NCBI RefSeq assembly: GCF_938023125.1
Contig: NZ_CALHDW010000006.1
Span: 1 to 64,000 of the forward strand
DNA: 64,000 bases
Source of the DNA: an uncultured Porphyromonas sp.
GTDB lineage: Bacteria > Bacteroidota > Bacteroidia > Bacteroidales > Porphyromonadaceae
Direction: 5' to 3'
Below, piece by piece: positions 32,753 through 42,068 of this stretch; the first letter of the stretch is position 1; each line of letters opens with the position of its first letter. Position numbers and translations under genes: made by a program. The notes below the pieces were generated by a model. It had not been told where the DNA came from. It did no database searches and was given only the letters and a program-made list of their open reading frames with translations.

Positions 32753-33703
32753 TTACTTCTTCTTTAGGAAGTCTGTGATGTTCTTCTCAATCCGTTGTGC
32801 GAGGTGATCTTGCTCTGCACGTACGAACTTTTCGCCCGTTACATGCTCATAGAGCTCAATGTATCGCTCGGACACACTTAGGCAGTATTCGTCGGTCATC
32901 TTGGGCACCTTCTGTCCCTCTTTGCCCATAAAGCCCTGCTCGGTGAGCCATTTGCGTACGAATTCTTTGGAGAGCTGACGTTGGGGTTCTCCCTTGGCAA
33001 AGCGTTCTTCGAAGCCTTCGGCATAGAAGTAGCGAGAGCTATCGGGGGTGTGGATCTCGTCTATGAGGTAGATCTTACCATCCTTTTTACCAAACTCGTA
33101 CTTGGTGTCTACGAGGATGAGTCCCATCTCTTCTGCGATCTTGCTGCCGCGTGCAAAGAGATCTTGTGTGTACTGCTCGAGGAGGGTGTAGTCCTCTTCG
33201 CTTACAAGTCCGGAGCTTATTATCTCCTCACGAGATATGTTTTCGTCGTGTCCTTCATCCGCCTTAGTGGTAGGGGTAATGATGGGATGGTCGAAGCGTT
33301 GATTCTCGCGAAGCCCCTCAGCAAGAGGGATGCCGCAGATAGAACGTGCCCCCTCTTGATAAGCCCGCCATGCGCTACCTGTGATGTAGCCACGGATTAC
33401 CATTTCTACTTTGAAGGGTTCGCACTTATGCCCGATGGTCACCATGGGGTCGGGGGTGGCTATCTTCCAATTGGGCACAATGTCGGCCGTGGCATCTAGT
33501 TGTTTGGCTGCAATTTGGTTGAGCACCTGCCCTTTGTAGGGAATGCCCGCAGGCAGTACTACGTCGAAAGCACTGATGCGGTCGGTTGCAATCATGGCCA
33601 CGAGGTCTCCTTCTAGGAAGTAAACGTCGCGTACTTTTCCGTGGTAAACGCTCTGTTGCCCCGGCAAATTATAGTCGGTACGGAGGAGGGTTTCGATCTT
33701 CAT
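32753..33703 (-). CDS. purC: Phosphoribosylaminoimidazole-succinocarboxamide synthase
   Basis: PurC joins aspartate to CAIR in purine synthesis. The 316-residue protein has the N-terminal GKVRDVYFLEGDLVAMIATDRISAFD motif and the ATP/substrate segment LVDTKYEFGKKDGKIYLIDEIHTPDSSRY. It belongs to the longer (about 300 residues) version found in Bacteroidetes and yeast rather than the 240-residue bacterial form. The start overlaps the phoH stop by 4 bases. Confidence 0.95.
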   Translation of the reverse strand: MKIETLLRTDYNLPGQQSVYHGKVRDVYFLEGDLVAMIATDRISAFDVVLPAGIPYKGQVLNQIAAKQLDATADIVPNWKIATPDPMVTIGHKCEPFKVEMVIRGYITGSAWRAYQEGARSICGIPLAEGLRENQRFDHPIITPTTKADEGHDENISREEIISSGLVSEEDYTLLEQYTQDLFARGSKIAEEMGLILVDTKYEFGKKDGKIYLIDEIHTPDSSRYFYAEGFEERFAKGEPQRQLSKEFVRKWLTEQGFMGKEGQKVPKMTDEYCLSVSERYIELYEHVTGEKFVRAEQDHLAQRIEKNITDFLKKK

Positions 33704-34695
33704 AAGCTATCTGTATCTCTATTGATTAAAGAATCTTTTTTCTCTTCTTGCTCTTCTCTAGCTTTGGCATCGTAGGCCTCTACAATTTGTTGTACGAGGG
33801 GGTGCCGCACAATGTCTCCCTTTTCGAAGGTAATGCGCCCAATGGCGGGTATGCCCGATAGTACCTCAAGGGCGTGTTTCAGACCGGACTTTACGCCCCG
33901 AGGGAGGTCTATTTGGGTTACGTCGCCCGTTACAATCATTTTGGAGTAGTACCCCATACGGGTGAGGAACATCTTCATCTGATGCGTGGTGGTGTTCTGC
34001 GCTTCGTCTAGGATAACGACGGCGTCGTTGAGGGTGCGTCCGCGCATGTAGGCAAGGGGAGCAATCTGTATCGTACCCTGCTCCATGTATTCTTTGAGTC
34101 GGGGAGGGGGTATCATCTCCTCCAGAGCATCGTAGAGCGGCTGTAGATAGGGGTCGAGTTTGTCTTTCATCTCCCCGGGTAGGAATCCCAATTTCTCTCC
34201 GGCTTCTACGGCGGGGCGGGAGAGTATGATGCGGCGTATCTTGCGCTCTTTGAGGGCTTTGACGGCTAGAGCAATGGCTACGAATGTTTTGCCCGATCCG
34301 GCGGGACCCACGGCAAAGAGCAGGTCTTTCTCCTCAAAAGTGCGGAGCATCCGTTGCTGGTTGGCCCCACGTGCGGCAATGCTTTTGCCACGAGCTCCGT
34401 AGACGATATGGTACTCAGGTTCGGGGGTGGAGGCATCTTCGCCTCGGGCAATGCGACGGATAGCATCTTCGTTGAGGCTGTTGTACCGTCGGATGTGGGC
34501 GGAGAGGTGATCGAGTACCTTTACAAAGTCGTCTATCTGCGAAGCCTCTCCCAAGATCTTGAGCACATTGTCTCCGGCTACAAGGCGCAACTTGGGGTAT
34601 AGGGTGCGGAGTAGAATAAGGTTTTCCCTATTAACCCCGAATAAAACCCCCGCATCTACATCGTCGGGGACATAGAGTCGCTCGGTTATCAGCAT
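33700..34695 (-). CDS. phoH: PhoH-family ATPase
   Basis: The 331-residue protein has a small N-terminal KH-like region (about residues 1-110) and a PhoH ATPase domain with Walker A GPAGSGKTFVAIALAV (about 134-149) and Walker B VILDEAQNTT. PhoH proteins are linked to RNA metabolism and are often next to ybeY; here ybeY lies 7 kb away. It is the first gene of the operon leading to aroE and has a promoter box at 34730-34738. Confidence 0.92.
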   Translation of the reverse strand: MLITERLYVPDDVDAGVLFGVNRENLILLRTLYPKLRLVAGDNVLKILGEASQIDDFVKVLDHLSAHIRRYNSLNEDAIRRIARGEDASTPEPEYHIVYGARGKSIAARGANQQRMLRTFEEKDLLFAVGPAGSGKTFVAIALAVKALKERKIRRIILSRPAVEAGEKLGFLPGEMKDKLDPYLQPLYDALEEMIPPPRLKEYMEQGTIQIAPLAYMRGRTLNDAVVILDEAQNTTTHQMKMFLTRMGYYSKMIVTGDVTQIDLPRGVKSGLKHALEVLSGIPAIGRITFEKGDIVRHPLVQQIVEAYDAKAREEQEEKKDSLINRDTDSL

Positions 34696-34729
34696 GATTG
34701 TCGTTCTCGGATCCTATCTTTTTCTAGGT

Positions 34730-34738
34730 GCAAAAGTA
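34730..34738 (-). promoter_or_regulatory. Minus-7 box for the phoH operon
   Basis: TACTTTTGC on the minus strand fits TAnnTTTGY and lies 34 bases upstream of the phoH ATG. The minus-33 region coincides with the right-hand part of a 12-bp inverted repeat. Confidence 0.6.
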
Positions 34739-34743
34739 CCAAC

Positions 34744-34792
34744 AAAATTTCGCCTAGAGGGGATTTGAAGCAATGAGTTGAGGCGAAATTTT
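34744..34792. repeat. 12-bp perfect inverted repeat between two operons
   Basis: AAAATTTCGCCT (34744-34755) and AGGCGAAATTTT (34781-34792) are exact complements separated by 25 bases. It lies after the MATE gene and overlaps the upstream part of the phoH promoter. It may be a terminator for the MATE operon or an operator for phoH. Confidence 0.6.
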
Positions 34793-34839
34793 CCCTTATT
34801 GGGGCTGAATCTTCTCGAATGGTTCTTTGCTCGGGGCGG

Positions 34840-36201
34840 CTACCCTAGATGACGATACACCCGGCGCTTTAGGTAGGGGAGGAAAGAGACTGCAACGATG
34901 CCTTTTGTCGCCATGGAGGTGGCAATGGCCCACCAGATACCCGTGAGCCCAAACCCCATGGCCCCAAAAATAAGGGCTAATGGGATGCGGATGCTATTGC
35001 CAAGAATGCTGATGAGGGCCGGTTGTAGGCTACGCCCCGTACCATAGAATAGCCCTTGTATCAAGATCTCCGACATCATAAAGAGCTGGACACACCCGGT
35101 AGCACGCAGGTAGCGCCCCCCCTCTAAGTAGGCCTCCTCTTCCGGAATGATGAGGGCGAAGAGCTCCGTTCCGAAGAATATGTAGAGGAACATGGCCACA
35201 ATACCAAATACAGAGGTTATGGAGATGCTGACCCGAAAAGCGGAGAAGATGCGGTGCGGCTTTCTTGCCGCATAGTTCTGGGCTACAAAGGCCGCCAGGG
35301 CCGTACCAAAGCCTTGGGAGGTATTCCAGGTAATGGCTTCGAGCTGACCGCCTATATTGATGGTGGCCACGCCGATATGCCCACCGGCACGGGCCGTTAT
35401 CGTTCCCATGACAAAGGTGATGAGGGCGAATAGGGAGTTGAGAGTCACGATAGGGAGCCCAAGCTTGAGTATCGCCAGGGTCTCTGTGCGTTTTAAGGGA
35501 CCTACTACACACCAGCCCCCGAGCAGATGGTCGCGCCCATGCACTTGGTACAAGAAGAGTAGGGCTACAACCCATTGTGCCACTATGGTGGCGAGGGCGG
35601 CTCCCGATATGCCCCAATCAAAGATGAAAATAAAGAGAGGGTCGAGCAGCATGTTTAGCACGAGGCCGATGCTGTTGATCCAAAAGGGGATGTTACTGCG
35701 CCCGGCAGCAATGTACACCCCGCTGTAGGATAGCGAGAGAAAGAAGCCGGGGAGCCCCCAGAGTATGATGTCGAGGTATTGTTGGGCAAACTCGCTAGTT
35801 GTCTCTTCTAACCCATAGAGACCAATGAAGGTAGAGCCCCCGACTCCGAAGAGGAGCATCAGCCCAAGGGAGATATAGAGGGCGAGCGTAGAGGTGTGCT
35901 GAGCGTAACAGCGAGCTGAGTTGCGATTTTGTGCCCCTAACCCCTGTGCAACAAGTACCTCGGCTCCCGTCTTTACGAGAGCACCAATAGAGGAGGCGAG
36001 CCAGGTTAGCACGCTAATAACGCCCAGGGCCGCTATCTCACGGCTCCCTAGGCGCCCTACCCATGCCATGTCGGTGAATGAGTAGGCCACCTGTATAAAG
36101 GAGGTACCAATGATGGGGGCCGCTAGGGCTACTATCTGCCGAGCAATGGGGCCCTGGGTTAGGTCCTTTGTCTCGGAATGCTCTGCTGCCTTCTCGCTCA
36201 T
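34840..36201 (-). CDS. MATE-family efflux transporter
   Basis: The 453-residue protein has about twelve hydrophobic segments in two halves and the MATE-type motif FIQVAYSFTDMAWVGRLGSREIAALG near the N-terminus. It resembles the NorM/BmrA-like multidrug branch rather than the DinF branch seen at 23699-25030. It starts directly after the stop of the mlaD-like gene, so the two are translated from one mRNA with the amidase gene. The substrate is unknown. Confidence 0.9.
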   Translation of the reverse strand: MSEKAAEHSETKDLTQGPIARQIVALAAPIIGTSFIQVAYSFTDMAWVGRLGSREIAALGVISVLTWLASSIGALVKTGAEVLVAQGLGAQNRNSARCYAQHTSTLALYISLGLMLLFGVGGSTFIGLYGLEETTSEFAQQYLDIILWGLPGFFLSLSYSGVYIAAGRSNIPFWINSIGLVLNMLLDPLFIFIFDWGISGAALATIVAQWVVALLFLYQVHGRDHLLGGWCVVGPLKRTETLAILKLGLPIVTLNSLFALITFVMGTITARAGGHIGVATINIGGQLEAITWNTSQGFGTALAAFVAQNYAARKPHRIFSAFRVSISITSVFGIVAMFLYIFFGTELFALIIPEEEAYLEGGRYLRATGCVQLFMMSEILIQGLFYGTGRSLQPALISILGNSIRIPLALIFGAMGFGLTGIWWAIATSMATKGIVAVSFLPYLKRRVYRHLG

Positions 36202-37110
36202 CTAGAAGATGCTTAGTTTGATATACTTACGAGGGTCCTCCTTAAAGTCCGTTACGAGAGAGTCCGTACTCGTGAGCAACGAGCGAAGGTCTTCGTATAG
36301 TTTTTCGTCATTAATTACTTTGCCAAGGGTGCCCTCCTTGCTGTTGAGTTGCTGTGAGAGGGTGTGGAGCTCGTTGCTTGTGGTCTCTAGGTTGGTTATG
36401 ATTCGACGCACATTGATGCTATCGAGCTGTTGTGAGAAGTTGTCGATGCGGGTGAGTGTGCTGTTGGCCTTGCCGATCATGGGGCCCACATCCTGGCGGG
36501 TGTAGCTTTGTAGAGAGGCCATTAGACCATCAAGTTTTTGCATGGAGCTACGAGCGGAGGCCAGGGTAGCATGGGCTTCGTGTACGGACTGCTTTAGCTC
36601 TGGAGTCGCCAGCAAATCTTGTGTGGAGGATAGAATGGAGTCTACCTTCGGGATCAATTGCGCCACACGGGGTAGTACTTCGTTGGTTATGGTGCCAAGA
36701 GGGTCACTTGCCGTCTCACTCGTCTCTAGGAAGTCGCCCTCGGCAAGTATCTGCTGCGAAGAGGATAACTGTAGGTCGAGCTGAGCTCCACCCAAGAGGG
36801 CTGCTTTGATGGAGGCACGGGTGCCTTGGGGTATCTTATACTCTTGGTCAATGTTTACTTGCACAAGAGTGGAGGCCGTGCCATCGGGTGCAATCTCAAA
36901 TTTCAGGCCCTGTACGGTACCTACTTTGTAGCCATTGATTTTGACGGGGGATGCTACCACGAGCCCCTCTACGTTGCTGAAGCGGGCATAGTATGTGTAC
37001 TCCCGACCAAAAATGGCAATCCCTTTTAGATAGTTGATCCCGAAGTAGAGTAATGCGATGGCTAGGAGGGTAAAGAAGCCGATCTTGATAAGTTTTGAAG
37101 GTCCTTGCAT
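36202..37110 (-). CDS. MlaD/MCE-domain protein
   Basis: The 302-residue protein has one N-terminal membrane segment (about residues 9-28), followed by an MCE domain (about 35-115: YYARFSNVEGLVVASPVKINGYKVGTV). A long helical region (about 130-280) that could form a coiled-coil tube follows. MCE proteins shuttle phospholipids between the inner and outer membranes; the MlaE/MlaF partners are not adjacent. Gene order amidase-MCE-MATE on one strand suggests joint envelope functions. Confidence 0.9.
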   Translation of the reverse strand: MQGPSKLIKIGFFTLLAIALLYFGINYLKGIAIFGREYTYYARFSNVEGLVVASPVKINGYKVGTVQGLKFEIAPDGTASTLVQVNIDQEYKIPQGTRASIKAALLGGAQLDLQLSSSQQILAEGDFLETSETASDPLGTITNEVLPRVAQLIPKVDSILSSTQDLLATPELKQSVHEAHATLASARSSMQKLDGLMASLQSYTRQDVGPMIGKANSTLTRIDNFSQQLDSINVRRIITNLETTSNELHTLSQQLNSKEGTLGKVINDEKLYEDLRSLLTSTDSLVTDFKEDPRKYIKLSIF

Positions 37111-37184
37111 ATAGGTCTGGTTCGTTGTTTAGGTGTATGTTTTAGTTCTTGTGTTGGGTGTAATTCGCTCCTAGAGAGGAACTT

Positions 37185-38033
37185 TTAGAGAGCTTTGCTC
37201 TTGTTGTAGGCTTCGTAGTAGCTGGCAAATCCGTCTGCAATAGCTTGAGCCAAACGGTTTTGTCCGTCACGAGATAGAAGGAATTCGGCCTCTTTTTTGT
37301 TAGAGATGAACCCAACTTCGATAAGAATACTGGGCATTGCTGTTTCGCGTATTACCAAGAATCCGGCTTGGCGCACTCCGCGGTCGGAGGTGGGCAATTT
37401 AGCCAAATTGCTTTGTACGGCTTGGGCAAGGCGAATGCTCTTATCTTGGTGCACATTTTGCATCATCTCAAACATAATGTAGCTCTCGCTAGAGGAAGGG
37501 TCGAAACCCTGGTAGGTGCGTTCGTAGTCGTCTTCGAGAAGGATGGACTCATTCTCTTTCATAGCCACGCGCAAGTTGTCTTCGGTGCGCCACAAACCTA
37601 GTACGTAGGTCTCAGTGCCCGCTGCCGACGAAGATTGAGCCGAATTGGTATGGACACTCATGAAAAGGTTGGCCTTGTTGCGATTGGCAAAGTTGGCACG
37701 CTGCTGTAGCCCGATAAAGGTGTCGTCGCTGCGTGTGTAGAGCACCTTTACCTCGGGGTATCGCTCCTTGATGATTTCACCGGCAGCGAGAGCCACCTTT
37801 AGGTTGATGTCTTTTTCTCGTCCGCCATTACCTACAGCTCCGGTGTCTTTTCCACCGTGGCCTGCGTCCAAAACGAGCACAAACGAGTCTTTCTTCCCTC
37901 CACTTTTTCCTTTTTTTTGTGCAGAGGCTGTGGAGATAGGGAGCAACATCCCCAAACAGAGAAGTGTGAAGAAAAGCCTTTGTAGGCCCTTGTGCCCTTT
38001 CTTCTTAAGGGTAATATTTTCTATTTGACTCAT
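37185..38033 (-). CDS. N-acetylmuramoyl-L-alanine amidase (Amidase_3)
   Basis: The enzyme cleaves the amide bond between muramic acid and the stem peptide, acting in the periplasm during division. I chose the ATG at 38033 (MSQIENITLKKKGHKG), giving 282 residues with a signal peptide ending STASAQ; the longer frame upstream has no similarity. Zinc ligands are visible in LDAGHGGKDTGA (His), GREKDINL (Glu) and SVHTNS (His), and the catalytic Glu is in ILIEVGFISN. No SPOR or LysM domain is present. A promoter box lies at 38078-38086. Confidence 0.92.
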   Translation of the reverse strand: MSQIENITLKKKGHKGLQRLFFTLLCLGMLLPISTASAQKKGKSGGKKDSFVLVLDAGHGGKDTGAVGNGGREKDINLKVALAAGEIIKERYPEVKVLYTRSDDTFIGLQQRANFANRNKANLFMSVHTNSAQSSSAAGTETYVLGLWRTEDNLRVAMKENESILLEDDYERTYQGFDPSSSESYIMFEMMQNVHQDKSIRLAQAVQSNLAKLPTSDRGVRQAGFLVIRETAMPSILIEVGFISNKKEAEFLLSRDGQNRLAQAIADGFASYYEAYNKSKAL

Positions 38034-38077
38034 ATCTGCGGTTCCAATAAGCCGTGCAAAATACAGGTGTTCCGCCT

Positions 38078-38086
38078 GCAAAGTTA
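38078..38086 (-). promoter_or_regulatory. Minus-7 box for the amidase-mlaD-MATE operon
   Basis: TAACTTTGC on the minus strand fits TAnnTTTGY and lies 44 bases upstream of the chosen amidase start. It supports that start, because the longer frame would begin upstream of the promoter. Confidence 0.6.
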
Positions 38087-38289
38087 TTGATTTTATCGAA
38101 CTATACTCCCATTTTCTCTCCGGAGAGTGTGCGAGTGGAGGGTAATTTTCCCAAAAAAGTAGGCCTTTTTTCCGCATGAAGTTAGCCAAAATCCTTCTCA
38201 AACTCCGCCTGAACTTGTCAAAATTTAGGCGAAGAAGTCCCTTTGGAAACAAGAGTCGTAGAGAGGGGTTCCTAGCGTCGAGGGCGAGG

Positions 38290-38330
38290 AAAAAGGAGGG
38301 GGCTCCCGATTGATCTTCGGAAGCCCCCTC
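38290..38330 (-). terminator. Terminator of the frdCAB operon
   Basis: On the minus strand GAGGGGGCT and AGCCCCCTC form a 9-bp stem (38296-38304 with 38322-38330), followed by a T run. It lies 26 bases after the frdB stop. Confidence 0.85.
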
Positions 38331-38355
38331 GTTGTCTATAGGGTTGTTACCTACC

Positions 38356-39111
38356 TCAATCTTTGCACTTTGCTTTGATAAACTCTCGATTGAGTCGTGC
38401 AATGTGTGAGATGGAGATGTTTTTGGGGCACTCCATTTCGCAAGCACGAGTGTTCGTACAGTTCCCGAACCCTAGCTCGTCCATTTTGGCAATCATAGCC
38501 TTGGCACGGCGTGCAGCTTCCGGGCGTCCTTGGGGGAGCAGGGCAAGCTGACTCACCTTTGCACTGAGGAAGAGCATGGCAGAGCCGTTTTTGCAGGCAG
38601 CGGCACAAGCACCACACCCGATACAGGCGGCTGCGTCCATGGCTTCGTCCGCCTTGGCTTTGGGGATGGCTATCGCATTAGCATCGGGTACCCCACCGGT
38701 ATTGACCGATACAAATCCGCCGGCTTGGATAATCTTATCATAGGCGGAGCGATCTACCATTAGGTCGCGAATGATGGGGAATCCGGCAGAGCGCCAGGGC
38801 TCAATCGTGATCGTATCGCCATCGTTGAAGCGACGCATGTGCAGCTGGCAGGTGGTAATGCTATCGTCGGGTCCGTGGGGGTGTCCATTGATATAGAGGG
38901 AGCACATTCCACAGATACCTTCGCGGCAATCGTGGTCGTACACAACCGGTTCTTTCCCTTCGGCTACAAGTTGCTCGTTGAGGAGGTCTAGCATCTCGAG
39001 GAACGACGCACTCTGCGATACCTCCTTGAGGCTGTAGGTTTCGAAGCGACCCTTCTCACGGGGCCCCTTTTGCCGCCAAACGCGTACGGTAATATTGATA
39101 TTGTGATCCAT
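38356..39111 (-). CDS. frdB: Fumarate reductase/succinate dehydrogenase iron-sulfur subunit
   Basis: The 251-residue subunit carries electrons between the quinone site and the flavoprotein. The [2Fe-2S] ligands are in CREGICGMCSLYINGH and the later TTCQLHM. A CIGCGACAAACKNGS motif and the C-terminal CTNTRACEMECPKNIS supply the [4Fe-4S] and [3Fe-4S] clusters. All expected cysteines are present. It is last in the C-A-B operon, 15 bases after frdA. In an anaerobe the complex probably works as a menaquinol:fumarate reductase. Confidence 0.95.
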   Translation of the reverse strand: MDHNINITVRVWRQKGPREKGRFETYSLKEVSQSASFLEMLDLLNEQLVAEGKEPVVYDHDCREGICGMCSLYINGHPHGPDDSITTCQLHMRRFNDGDTITIEPWRSAGFPIIRDLMVDRSAYDKIIQAGGFVSVNTGGVPDANAIAIPKAKADEAMDAAACIGCGACAAACKNGSAMLFLSAKVSQLALLPQGRPEAARRAKAMIAKMDELGFGNCTNTRACEMECPKNISISHIARLNREFIKAKCKD

Positions 39112-39126
39112 TGCTTAACGTCTCAA

Positions 39127-41070
39127 TTAGTTCTTGTAGTTACGTGTTAATCGCTCCGTAAATTCGTACTCGAGAGGCTCTTTGTACATAACGGGAGCTT
39201 GGTTTTCACCTTGATACTCCCAGCAAGAAGCATAGGCGAAAGTATCGTCGTGGCGTAAAGCCTCGCCCTCTTCGGTCTGATGCTCCAGACGGAAGTGCCC
39301 ACCGCAGCTCTCTTCTCTGTCGAGAGCATCGTGTGCCATGAGTTCGCCAATCTCGATAAAGTCGGCAAGGCGGAGTGCCTTTTCGAGCTCGATGTTGAGG
39401 TCGCTGCCGCTACCGGGTACGTTTACTTCTTTCCAGAACGTCTTCTTTAGCTCGGCAAGGAGGGCAATACCTTTTTGTAGTCCCTCTTTGTCGCGTCCCA
39501 TGCCAACGTACTCCCACATAATGTTCCCGAGCTCTTTGTGTAGGCAGTCTACCGAGCGACTTCCCTTATTTTCCATAAGGGTTTTGATGCGCTTGTTGAT
39601 TGCTTCTTCAGCTTCTTTGAACTCCGGAAGATCGGTGCTAAAGCGAGGCACGCGGATCTGGTCGGCAAGGTAGTTTTGGAGTGTATAGGGGAGGATGAAG
39701 TAACCATCGGCAAGCCCTTGCATCAAGGCAGATGCGCCCAGACGATTAGCTCCGTGATCGGAGAAGTTGGCTTCTCCAATCGCGAAGAGCCCCGGGATGG
39801 TAGTTTGGAGCTCATAGTCTACCCAGAGGCCGCCCATCGTGTAGTGGATGGCAGGATAGATCATCATGGGCGTTTTGTAGGGGTTGTCGTTGGTAATCTT
39901 TTCGTACATCTGGAAAAGATTGCCGTACTTCTGTTCCACTACATTTTTGCCCAAACGGCGGATGGCATCATCGAAGTCGAGGAAAACGGCGAGCCCCGTA
40001 TTGTTTACCCCAAAGCCGGCGTCACAGCGTTCTTTGGCTGCACGGCTTGCCACGTCGCGAGGTACGAGGTTACCAAAGGCTGGGTAGCGACGCTCTAGAT
40101 AGTAGTCTCTATCCTCTTCGGGTATGTCGTGCCCCTTGAGCGTTCCGGCTTGCAACTTTTTGGCATCTTCGAGCTTTTTTGGCACCCAAATACGACCATC
40201 GTTGCGGAGCGACTCGCTCATAAGAGTCAATTTCGATTGGTAATCGCCATGCTTGGGAATGCAGGTGGGGTGGATCTGTGCCATACAAGGATTGGCAAAG
40301 TATGCGCCCTTTTTGTAGCACTGCCAAGCTGCGGAGCCGTTAGAGGCCATCGCATTGGTGGAGAGGAAGTAGGTGTTGCCATATCCCCCGGTAGCTATTA
40401 CTACAGCATGAGCTGCGTAACGCTCAATGGCTCCCGTGGAGAGATTGCGAGCAATGATCCCTCTTGCACGACCTTCAATAATAACGAGGTCAAGCATTTC
40501 GTGACGGGTGTAGAGCTTAACGCTCCCCTTAGCTACCTGGCGACTGAGTGCCGAGTAAGCCCCGAGTAGGAGCTGCTGCCCCGTTTGACCACGAGCGTAG
40601 AAGGTACGGGATACCTGAGCCCCCCCGAATGAACGGTTATCGAGTAGACCTCCATATTCGCGAGCAAAGGGAACGCCCTGAGCTACGCATTGGTCTATAA
40701 TAGCGTTGCTTACCTCTGCGAGGCGATATACATTGGCTTCGCGGGCACGGTAGTCCCCACCCTTGATTGTATCGTAGAAAAGACGATATACAGAGTCACC
40801 GTCGTTTTGGTAGTTCTTTGCTGCGTTGATCCCTCCTTGGGCAGCGATAGAGTGTGCGCGGCGAGGTGAATCTTGGATGCAGAAGTTGAGTACATTGAAC
40901 CCCATTTCACCGAGAGAGGCGGCTGCAGATGCCCCTGCCAACCCGGTCCCTACCACGATAACATCAAGACGACGTTTGTTGGCGGGGTTAACAAGTTTCT
41001 GGTGATTCTTGTAGTTGGTCCACTTGCTTTCGAGTGGTCCCTGAGGTATTTTAGCGTCAATTTTAGCCAT
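39127..41070 (-). CDS. frdA: Fumarate reductase/succinate dehydrogenase flavoprotein subunit
   Basis: The 647-residue subunit contains the FAD and the dicarboxylate site. The N-terminal GTGLAGASAAASLGEMG is the FAD-binding motif, and RRAHSIAAQGGINAAK carries the His that binds FAD covalently. The catalytic region HPTCIP and the family segment GLFAIGEANFSDHGANRLG are present. The length is that of the epsilon/Bacteroidetes type, longer than the E. coli subunit. It lies 11 bases after frdC. Confidence 0.96.
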   Translation of the reverse strand: MAKIDAKIPQGPLESKWTNYKNHQKLVNPANKRRLDVIVVGTGLAGASAAASLGEMGFNVLNFCIQDSPRRAHSIAAQGGINAAKNYQNDGDSVYRLFYDTIKGGDYRAREANVYRLAEVSNAIIDQCVAQGVPFAREYGGLLDNRSFGGAQVSRTFYARGQTGQQLLLGAYSALSRQVAKGSVKLYTRHEMLDLVIIEGRARGIIARNLSTGAIERYAAHAVVIATGGYGNTYFLSTNAMASNGSAAWQCYKKGAYFANPCMAQIHPTCIPKHGDYQSKLTLMSESLRNDGRIWVPKKLEDAKKLQAGTLKGHDIPEEDRDYYLERRYPAFGNLVPRDVASRAAKERCDAGFGVNNTGLAVFLDFDDAIRRLGKNVVEQKYGNLFQMYEKITNDNPYKTPMMIYPAIHYTMGGLWVDYELQTTIPGLFAIGEANFSDHGANRLGASALMQGLADGYFILPYTLQNYLADQIRVPRFSTDLPEFKEAEEAINKRIKTLMENKGSRSVDCLHKELGNIMWEYVGMGRDKEGLQKGIALLAELKKTFWKEVNVPGSGSDLNIELEKALRLADFIEIGELMAHDALDREESCGGHFRLEHQTEEGEALRHDDTFAYASCWEYQGENQAPVMYKEPLEYEFTERLTRNYKN

Positions 41071-41081
41071 ACTTACAACGA

Positions 41082-41786
41082 TTAATAGAACCAGAGATTA
41101 CCATCGCATATAGCTCTACCAAAGTAGAGAAGTACTACAGCGGCGAAGCCTAGCATTAGGATAGAAGAGACCCAGGTAGAGAGCACTCGGATGCGTTTCA
41201 TCCAAACGACATTGTTCCAACCGATAGTCTGGAGAGCGCTCCAGAAACCATGGTTGATGTGGAACCAGATGGCGAGAAGCCATACAAGGTATAGTCCCGA
41301 GAAGATGGGGTTAGAGAAGGTGTAGGCGATAAGACCGGCGCCATCTGTGGGGCCTGCTACCCCGGCGATGCCCAAGTCGTGTGCGTGCATTAGTTCGGCA
41401 AGCTGCATCTTCGCCCAGAAGTTGAAGAGGTGAAGACCAATCCCCAGTACTATGATAATCCCTAGCAGTAGCATGTTTTGCGAAGACCATTCTACCCCAC
41501 GGGGGCGTGCTGTTACAGCATAACGGTCGTTGCCTCTCGCTCTATGGTTTTGGACGTTGAGCCAAAAAGCGTAGATAATATGGATGATCATCAGACCCGC
41601 TAGCCCTATTGACGCCACCACGGCGTACCAATTGGCTCCTAGGAATGCACAGATCGCATTGTAGCCCTCGGGGCTGAATATGGCCACGAGGTTCATAGAC
41701 ATGTGGAAGAGGAGGAAGAGTATAAGCGCGAGTCCTGTAATACTCATTACAAACTTCCTCCCAACGGAAGAATTACAAAGCCACAT
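41082..41786 (-). CDS. frdC: Fumarate reductase/succinate dehydrogenase cytochrome b subunit
   Basis: The 234-residue membrane subunit has five hydrophobic helices and several His residues placed as heme ligands (LLFHMSMN, IIHIIYAF, GLHLFNFW, WFHINHGFW). It resembles the dihaem type B subunit of Wolinella-like enzymes. It anchors FrdAB and transfers electrons from menaquinol. It is the first gene of the operon, with a 150-base leader and a promoter at 41940-41948. Confidence 0.93.
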   Translation of the reverse strand: MWLCNSSVGRKFVMSITGLALILFLLFHMSMNLVAIFSPEGYNAICAFLGANWYAVVASIGLAGLMIIHIIYAFWLNVQNHRARGNDRYAVTARPRGVEWSSQNMLLLGIIIVLGIGLHLFNFWAKMQLAELMHAHDLGIAGVAGPTDGAGLIAYTFSNPIFSGLYLVWLLAIWFHINHGFWSALQTIGWNNVVWMKRIRVLSTWVSSILMLGFAAVVLLYFGRAICDGNLWFY

Positions 41787-41939
41787 AGTGATTCGTTCTT
41801 GATTATAGTGTACTAATAATTAATTGCTATCCAAAGAAAGCCTCTTCCCTTTTTGTGAGAGGAGCCCTCAACGGTGTACCATCAGGCGGTGATAAATGTA
41901 TATTCATATATATCCTACCTATAGGAGCATAATGCCCCT

Positions 41940-41948
41940 GCAAAGGTA
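41940..41948 (-). promoter_or_regulatory. Minus-7 box for the frdCAB operon
   Basis: TACCTTTGC on the minus strand fits the Bacteroidetes minus-7 box. Transcription would begin near 41933, leaving an unusually long leader of about 147 bases before frdC. Confidence 0.6.
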
Positions 41949-42068
41949 GGGAAAATACCTTATAGTAGGTAATAGAGCCTTCCATTTGTCTCTAATGGCA
42001 AATCGGAATAGCAAAAACCTTACCCCCAATTACAACCGAGGGCAAGGCTTGTATAAGACATTTCGTTT

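Larger units (their letters stand above)
38034..38355. other. Intergenic region between the amidase and frdB genes
   Basis: It contains the amidase promoter (38078-38086) and the frd operon terminator (38290-38330). Nothing else is evident between them; an open frame continuing from the amidase gene crosses the promoter and is not coding by my reading. Confidence 0.65.

Noticed and set aside
37185..38447. Amidase start at the far upstream ATG (420 residues)
   Set aside because: The extra N-terminus lacks similarity, would precede the minus-7 promoter box at 38078-38086 and would put the signal peptide in the middle of the protein.
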